The notes below the pieces were generated by a model, which saw nothing but the letters and a program-made list of their open reading frames with translations, made no database searches and had not been told where the DNA came from. From positions 1 through 15,178 of the forward strand of contig JBAWFF010000365.1 in assembly GCA_049591635.1 (NCBI GenBank): DNA of 15,178 bases, written 5' to 3'. The DNA is from DATFDN01 sp049591635. GTDB lineage: Bacteria; Pseudomonadota; Alphaproteobacteria; Acetobacterales; Acetobacteraceae. Positions 11,755-15,178 of the stretch are shown piece by piece. A program made the translations under genes and the position numbers. How positions within the stretch are numbered: the stretch's first letter is position 1; each line of letters begins with the position of its first letter.

Positions 11755-12222
11755 TCAGCCCGCCGGGCAGCGGACGAGTGGGAAGGGGAAGTCTCGGCAG
11801 CCGGGAAAGCTGATCTCGTTCGGCGACAGGCGCTGTACATGCAGCACGTCAACGCTGTCGCAACCGAATCCGAGATCGGTCGGGGCGATGCCGATCCCGC
11901 CGGAGGTCGCCTGCGGTCCGGCGGCGACAAAGTGGATGTCGATGCCGTTTCCGGTGCCACGCGCCGTCTCGACCGCGCGCTGGATGTAAAGGACATCGGT
12001 GAGTGTCGCCCGCATCACCACGTCGCGGGTGAAGATCACGCTCGGCTGGGCGAGGCACTCCTGCGCCGTCACCGACGACGGCGGCGGGAACAGCCCGCCG
12101 GTCCAGGCGCCGAACAGGAAGGCGTGGGGCGCAGCCTGGGCGCGCGCGGGCGTAACGAGGTGTGGGGTGAAAAGGACGGCGAGGGCGAGAGCAGCAGCGA
12201 GTCGAGCGGCGATCCAGCGCAT
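11755..12222 (-). CDS. Small exported four-cysteine protein of unknown function
   Basis: The product has 155 residues from the ATG at 12222, chosen because AGGAG lies five bases upstream and a Sec signal peptide follows directly (MRWIAARLAAALALAVLF, likely cleavage near ARAQA, residue 28-30). The mature part of about 125 residues has four cysteines (56, 121, 142, 152), which could make two disulfides in the periplasm. Visible segments include AFLFGAWTGGLFPPP, AQECLAQPSVIFTRDVVM and CDSVDVLHVQRLSPNEISF. No known enzyme motif or membrane segment besides the signal is seen. I do not recognise the family; it looks like a lineage-restricted conserved exported protein. It ends two bases before the TPP-dependent enzyme and is therefore very probably co-transcribed with it, an odd pairing of a periplasmic and a cytosolic protein. 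Confidence 0.72.
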   Translation of the reverse strand: MRWIAARLAAALALAVLFTPHLVTPARAQAAPHAFLFGAWTGGLFPPPSSVTAQECLAQPSVIFTRDVVMRATLTDVLYIQRAVETARGTGNGIDIHFVAAGPQATSGGIGIAPTDLGFGCDSVDVLHVQRLSPNEISFPGCRDFPFPLVRCPAG

Positions 12223-12303
12223 ACGGGCTCCTAACCCTGTGTCGGTGACCGCACGATAGGTCGGTAGTGCGCGTGCCGCCAAGAGGCTCGGCCGTCGAAG
12301 GCC

Positions 12304-14199
12304 TTACCGCCGCAGCACTACCCGGACCTCGTCCAGCGCTCCAGCATCCTCGATCGTCGGCGGAACGCCCGGCGTTTCGCCGTCGGCGATCCGGCGGATC
12401 GTCGCGCGCAGGATCTTCCCCGATCGGGTCTTCGGCAACCGCGGCACCACACGGGCGTCCTTGAATGCCGCGACCGGCCCGATGCGCTCGCGCACCAGCG
12501 CGACCAGTTCGGCGGTGACCTCCGCCTCGGATCGGTTCGCGCCCGCCTTCAGCACGACGAGGCCGAGCGGCGCCTGGCCCTTCACGGCATCGGCCACGCC
12601 GATCACCGCGCACTCGGCGACGTCGGGATGCGCCGCGAGCACCTCCTCCATCGCCCCGGTGGACAAACGATGGCCGGCGACGTTGATGATGTCGTCGGTG
12701 CGCCCCATCACCATGACGTCGCCTCGCGCGTCGATGGTGCCGGCGTCGCCCGAGCGATACCAGCCCGGGAAGTCGGCGAGATAGGCCCGCCGATAGCCCG
12801 CGTCGTCGCCCCACAGGGTCGGCGCGCAGCCGGGCGGGAGCGGCAGGCGAACACAGAGATTGCCCGTTTGTCCGGCCGCCACCTCGCGGCCCTCGTCGTC
12901 GAGCGCGTGCAGATCGTAGCCGGGGCTCGCCCGGCCGCCCGATCCCGGGAGGAACGGAAACAGGCCGAGGTCGCGGAACCCCGACGTGATCGCCCAGCCG
13001 GTCTCGGTTTGCCACCAATGATCGACCACCGGGATGCCCATCCGCTCGGCCGCCCACGACGCGGTCGGTGGGTCGCAGCGTTCGCCGGCGAGATACAACG
13101 CCTCCAGCCGGCCCAGGTCGTACCGCGCCATCAGCTTGCCCTCGGGGTCCTGCTGCTTGATCGCCCGCATCGCGGTCGGCGCGGTGAACAGCACCTTGAC
13201 GCCGTGCTGCGCGCAGACCCGCCAGAACGCGCCGGCGTCGGGGCTGCCGACCGGCTTGCCCTCGTACATGACCGTGGTGCAGCCGCGCAGCAGCGGGGCG
13301 TAGACAATGTAGCTGTGCCCGACGACCCAGCCGACGTCGGACGCCGCCCAGTAAACATCTCCCGCGTCGACGCCGTAGACCATCCGCATCGAGTTCCACA
13401 GCGCGACCGCGTGCCCGCCATTGTCGCGCACGACGCCCTTCGGCTTGCCGGTCGTGCCCGAGGTGTAGAGCACATAGAGCGGGTCGGTCGCCGCGACCGA
13501 GACCGGCGGGTGCGGTTGCCCGGCCGCCTCGGCCTCGGCTAGGTCCTCGTCGCGCACGGCCACCAACTCCGCCCGCAAGGCGGGGCGTTGCAGGATCAGG
13601 CAGCGATCCGGCTTGTGCGGCGAGAGCGCGATCGCCGCGTCCAGCAGCGGCTTGTAGGCAATGGTTCGCCCCGGCTCGAGGCCGCAGGAGGCGGAGATGA
13701 TCACTTTCGGCCTGGCGTCGGCGATGCGCGCGGCCAACTCGGCGGCGGCGAACCCGCCGAACACCACGGAATGGACGGCGCCGAGCCGGGCGCAGGCCAG
13801 CATCGCGACCACCGCCTCGGGCACCATCGGCAGGTAGATCACCACCCGGTCGCCACGCCCGACGCCTCTGTCGGCGAGAGCACCGGCGAACTTCGCCACC
13901 CGCTCGGTCAGCGCGCGATAGGTGAAGGTCTCGATGCGCCCTTCCATCGCGCTGTCCCAGATCAGCGCGAGTTGCTCGCCGCGCCCAGCGGCGACATGGC
14001 GATCGAGGCAATTGTAAGCGGTGTTCAGCCGCGCGCCAGGAAACCACCGTCCGTACGGTCCGGACTCTGGATCAAACACCTCGTCCCAGCGCTGGTCCCA
14101 GGCGATTCCCTTGGCGAGGTCCGCCCACCAGCCTCGCGGATCGCGCCGCCATTCAGCGTAGGTGGCGTCATAGCCGGTCGCCGGCGCGGGATCGGTCAT
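12304..14199 (-). CDS. prpE: Propionate-CoA ligase (acetyl-CoA synthetase family)
   Basis: The 631-residue ANL-superfamily enzyme activates propionate (or acetate) to the acyl-CoA via an acyl-AMP. PrpE-type landmarks are visible: the N-terminal NTAYNCLDRHV (59-69), SCGLEPGRTIAYKPLLDAAI (171-190), the ATP loop YTSGTTGKPKGVVRDNGGHA (245-264), WWAASDVGWVVGHSYIVY-like segment (283-300), EGKPVGSPDAGAFWRV (313-328) and HWWQTETGW (394-402). The C-terminal catalytic lysine is Lys595 in RSGKILR, the position acetylated to switch off these enzymes in many bacteria. RDNGGHA and the GLEPGRTIAYKPL segment favour PrpE over Acs. The ATG at 14199 has GAGGGG about 8 bases upstream. No other propionate genes (prpB, prpC, pcc) are in the window. 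It is divergent from the structured leader at 14300-14490, so the two may share a control region. Confidence 0.88.
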   Translation of the reverse strand: MTDPAPATGYDATYAEWRRDPRGWWADLAKGIAWDQRWDEVFDPESGPYGRWFPGARLNTAYNCLDRHVAAGRGEQLALIWDSAMEGRIETFTYRALTERVAKFAGALADRGVGRGDRVVIYLPMVPEAVVAMLACARLGAVHSVVFGGFAAAELAARIADARPKVIISASCGLEPGRTIAYKPLLDAAIALSPHKPDRCLILQRPALRAELVAVRDEDLAEAEAAGQPHPPVSVAATDPLYVLYTSGTTGKPKGVVRDNGGHAVALWNSMRMVYGVDAGDVYWAASDVGWVVGHSYIVYAPLLRGCTTVMYEGKPVGSPDAGAFWRVCAQHGVKVLFTAPTAMRAIKQQDPEGKLMARYDLGRLEALYLAGERCDPPTASWAAERMGIPVVDHWWQTETGWAITSGFRDLGLFPFLPGSGGRASPGYDLHALDDEGREVAAGQTGNLCVRLPLPPGCAPTLWGDDAGYRRAYLADFPGWYRSGDAGTIDARGDVMVMGRTDDIINVAGHRLSTGAMEEVLAAHPDVAECAVIGVADAVKGQAPLGLVVLKAGANRSEAEVTAELVALVRERIGPVAAFKDARVVPRLPKTRSGKILRATIRRIADGETPGVPPTIEDAGALDEVRVVLRR

Positions 14200-14345
14200 C
14201 GCGCTTGCCCCTCATACTCGTGGGCGCCGAGCATCGCGCCGGGCGCGCAAGCACGCAATTCGGGGAGGTTTTGTTAACCGTCGAGGGCCGAAACACGATC
14301 GCCGGCCGGGAATGACCCCGACCGGCGCTAGTGGGAGGTAACTCG
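14200..14345. promoter_or_regulatory. Divergent control region, prpE / plus-strand leader
   Basis: This spacer separates prpE (-) from the leader ORF (+). On the plus strand TTGTTA (14271-14276) and CACGAT (14294-14299), 17 bases apart, are a weak promoter candidate. GGTT-N5-AACC (14268-14280) is a small dyad around the palindrome GTTAAC and could be an operator. I see no convincing prpE promoter. A strong hairpin at 14300-14327 closes the region. Confidence 0.35.
14300..14327 (+). promoter_or_regulatory. Hairpin at the start of the leader RNA
   Basis: CGCCGG (14300-14305)/CCGGCG (14322-14327) and CGGG (14307-14310)/CCCG (14317-14320) pair with one C/A mismatch and an AATGAC loop. It lies just upstream of the Shine-Dalgarno GGAGG (14334-14338) of the 26-codon ORF. 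If the weak promoter at 14271-14299 is real, this hairpin would be at or near the 5' end of the transcript. Confidence 0.4.
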
Positions 14346-14426
14346 ATGAGTACACTTCATCGCGGCCTCCTGCCGATCATGGTGGTTTTGGTCGTCAAGA
14401 TCAAGATCATCGTGAGAGTTCGATAG
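14346..14426 (+). CDS. 26-residue Val/Ile/Leu-rich peptide: leader peptide or small membrane peptide
   Basis: ATG (14346) to TAG (14424-14426) encodes 26 residues, starting MSTLHRGLLPIM and ending KIKIIVRVR. The Shine-Dalgarno GGAGG (14334-14338) is ideal, seven bases away. Fourteen of 26 residues are Val (6), Ile (4) or Leu (4), most in the run PIMVVLVV-KIKIIV near the stop, as in leader peptides of branched-chain amino acid operons. It is equally readable as a short hydrophobic segment with a basic amphipathic tail, like some type I toxins. GGAGG can pair with CCTCC (14366-14370) and CGATGA (14344-14349, including the start codon) with TCATCG (14357-14362), hiding the ribosome site. The stop overlaps a UUCG hairpin. 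No branched-chain amino acid gene follows within the window. Translation is well supported by the Shine-Dalgarno; function is not known. Confidence 0.55.
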   Translation: MSTLHRGLLPIMVVLVVKIKIIVRVR

Positions 14427-14461
14427 GAGGCGGGCGGCCCGTTCGCGGGTCGCCCACTCCT
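14425..14461 (+). promoter_or_regulatory. UUCG-capped hairpin overlapping the small ORF stop codon
   Basis: GGGCGGCCCG (14432-14441) pairs with CGGGTCGCCC (14446-14455), with one G-T wobble and a TTCG loop. The stem extends after a small internal loop by AGGAG (14425-14429)/CTCCT (14457-14461). A ribosome finishing the 26-codon ORF would cover its base. No T-run follows, so it is not a standard intrinsic terminator. It hides an AGGAGG that has no start codon at a usable distance. Confidence 0.5.
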
Positions 14462-14554
14462 GCCGGGGCGCCGCGACATCGTGCGATGATTCCAGCCTTG
14501 TTTCCGTCATACTGGGCTGCTTCAGTTGCTGTACCGAGATCGCGGAGCAGACCC

Positions 14555-14716
14555 ATGAGCCCGCACGATATTCGCCGCCTTGTCTTGGCCCACGAGCTGC
14601 TGGCGTCCGCACTGACTGGCGACGTTTCTCCGCCGACACATGCCAAGCCCGAGACAGCGGAAACGCCGCGCGACCGCACGCCAGCCATCGACGATCCGCG
14701 TGCCGCCGACGGTTGA
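14555..14716 (+). CDS. Small hypothetical protein (53 residues)
   Basis: The ORF starts at an ATG with GGAG (14544-14547) seven bases upstream and ends at TGA 14714-14716. The first half, MSPHDIRRLVLAHELLASAL, could form an amphipathic helix; the second half is Pro/Asp/Arg/Thr-rich and looks disordered. The frame is open back to an ATG at 14486, but that start has no Shine-Dalgarno. I do not recognise a family, and a chance ORF in GC-rich DNA is possible. It lies between the structured leader and the large right-edge gene, which starts about 100 bases later in the same direction, so it would be part of that transcript. Confidence 0.35.
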   Translation: MSPHDIRRLVLAHELLASALTGDVSPPTHAKPETAETPRDRTPAIDDPRAADG

Positions 14717-14815
14717 CGCGGCGCAACAAAGGCCCGACCTCTCAGCCAGCCGGCTTGCCTGACCCCGCCCCTGCGTGGCATGGCGCGCCGCGCCCGCAAA
14801 CTGGTCGGACACCCT

Positions 14816-15178
14816 ATGGACGCCGCCCCGCTCGGCCTCGGCTTCACCTTCGCTGACCTCGTCGCGCGCGACGGGCTGATCCGCCTCGACCGCGAATTCC
14901 TGGATCGGCTGGCGGCCGATGACGCCGGCTTGCACGCGCGCCTGCTGGCCGCCCGCGCTTCTCCCGAGGCAGTCGCGACGAAGGAGGAGGCCGACCTCGT
15001 CGTCGCTCTCGGCCCGTCCCTCGATCTGTTTATTGCGTCGCTCTTTCAAATCGAACCGGAATTGGCGGCGCTGAACCGCGCGACCCTTGCCCTCGATCCG
15101 GTCCACGCCTGCAAGCGCCTGTTCGTGCAGCGCCAGGCGGTCAAGAAGCATCCCGATCCGTCCGGCTTCGACGGTCCC
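14816..15178 (+). CDS. N-terminal part of a large protein, possibly a GltD-like FAD/pyridine-nucleotide oxidoreductase
   Basis: The frame is open from ATG 14816 to the right edge (121 residues, no stop). An in-frame ATG at 14780 would add 12 basic residues. The start at 14816 is preferred because the recognisable part begins GLGFTFADLVARDGLIRLD. Further visible segments are EFLDRLAADDAGLHARLLAA, KEEADLVVALGPSLDLFIAS, LFQIEPELAAL and ACKRLFVQRQAVKK. These recall the N-terminal helical region of very long FAD-dependent pyridine-nucleotide oxidoreductases related to glutamate synthase small subunit, but this is recollection and no cofactor motif lies within the visible part. Neither start has a clear Shine-Dalgarno. 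Codon use is like its neighbours. It is a real gene by composition and length; its function is tentative. Confidence 0.6.
   Translation, partial: MDAAPLGLGFTFADLVARDGLIRLDREFLDRLAADDAGLHARLLAARASPEAVATKEEADLVVALGPSLDLFIASLFQIEPELAALNRATLALDPVHACKRLFVQRQAVKKHPDPSGFDGP

Noticed and set aside
10112..11989. A 625-codon plus-strand open frame opposite the TPP enzyme
   Set aside because: Antisense to a clear enzyme, His/Arg/Asp-rich composition with no family match and no Shine-Dalgarno.
11849..14047. A 732-codon minus-strand open frame inside prpE
   Set aside because: It overlaps prpE in another frame, is extremely Arg/Gly-rich and has no domain-like order; it is a by-product of high GC codon use.
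1..15178. CRISPR array, tRNA, rRNA, transposase, integrase or attachment site
   Set aside because: No regularly spaced repeats, no cloverleaf-like segments with TTCGA arms in context, and no recombinase-like protein were seen.

Overview
This is a GC-rich, gene-dense stretch of bacterial chromosome. The gene content points to an alphaproteobacterium, most likely order Rhodospirillales (Acetobacteraceae or a near relative). The evidence is a MucR/Ros regulator, a Fur/Mur-type regulator lacking the CxxC zinc motif, a PraR-like XRE regulator beside lnt, DUF2244 beside nth, OlsB, and a probable tsaB-rimI pair. The taxonomic placement is inference from gene families and gene order.

Layout. (1) 1-482: 3' end of a probable tsaB, then rimI, joined by an ATGA overlap. 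(2) 483-2685: an accessory-looking block with a PEP-CTERM exported protein, a strong terminator, a LuxI-like acyltransferase of the PEP-CTERM/exosortase-associated type, and a convergent TusA-like protein. No exosortase gene is in the window. (3) 2792-4604: mucR, a Fur-family regulator and olsB; the last two overlap by ATGA. (4) 4616-6868: an inverted pair of REP-like repeats, lnt (whose likely start lies inside the repeat), and a PraR-like XRE regulator with its own promoter region. (5) 6840-9152: a DUF2244 membrane protein (-), nth (+) and an LLM flavin-type oxidoreductase (-), with convergent 3' overlaps at 6840-6868 and 8082-8143. (6) 9194-12222, minus strand: a peptidoglycan-binding-domain lipoprotein, a TPP-dependent acetolactate-synthase-like enzyme, and a small exported four-cysteine protein two bases upstream of the TPP enzyme. 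(7) 12304-14199, minus strand: prpE, propionate-CoA ligase. (8) 14200-15178, plus strand: a structured leader with a 26-codon ORF, a small hypothetical ORF, and the first 121 codons of a large protein that runs off the window.

Functional themes. Four acyltransferases lie in the first 6.3 kb: RimI acts on ribosomal protein S18, the exosortase-type enzyme has an unknown product, OlsB starts ornithine lipid synthesis, and Lnt finishes lipoproteins. Envelope and surface biology is therefore the main theme of the left half. The right half is metabolic.

The least explained signal is the leader at about 14300-14490. It has a 26-codon ORF with a perfect Shine-Dalgarno sequence, in which 14 of 26 residues are Val, Ile or Leu. 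The ORF's Shine-Dalgarno and start codon can be folded away in a hairpin. Its stop codon overlaps a UUCG-capped hairpin, and short complementary modules occur twice each, allowing mutually exclusive folds. It could be a translation-sensing leader or a small membrane peptide gene.
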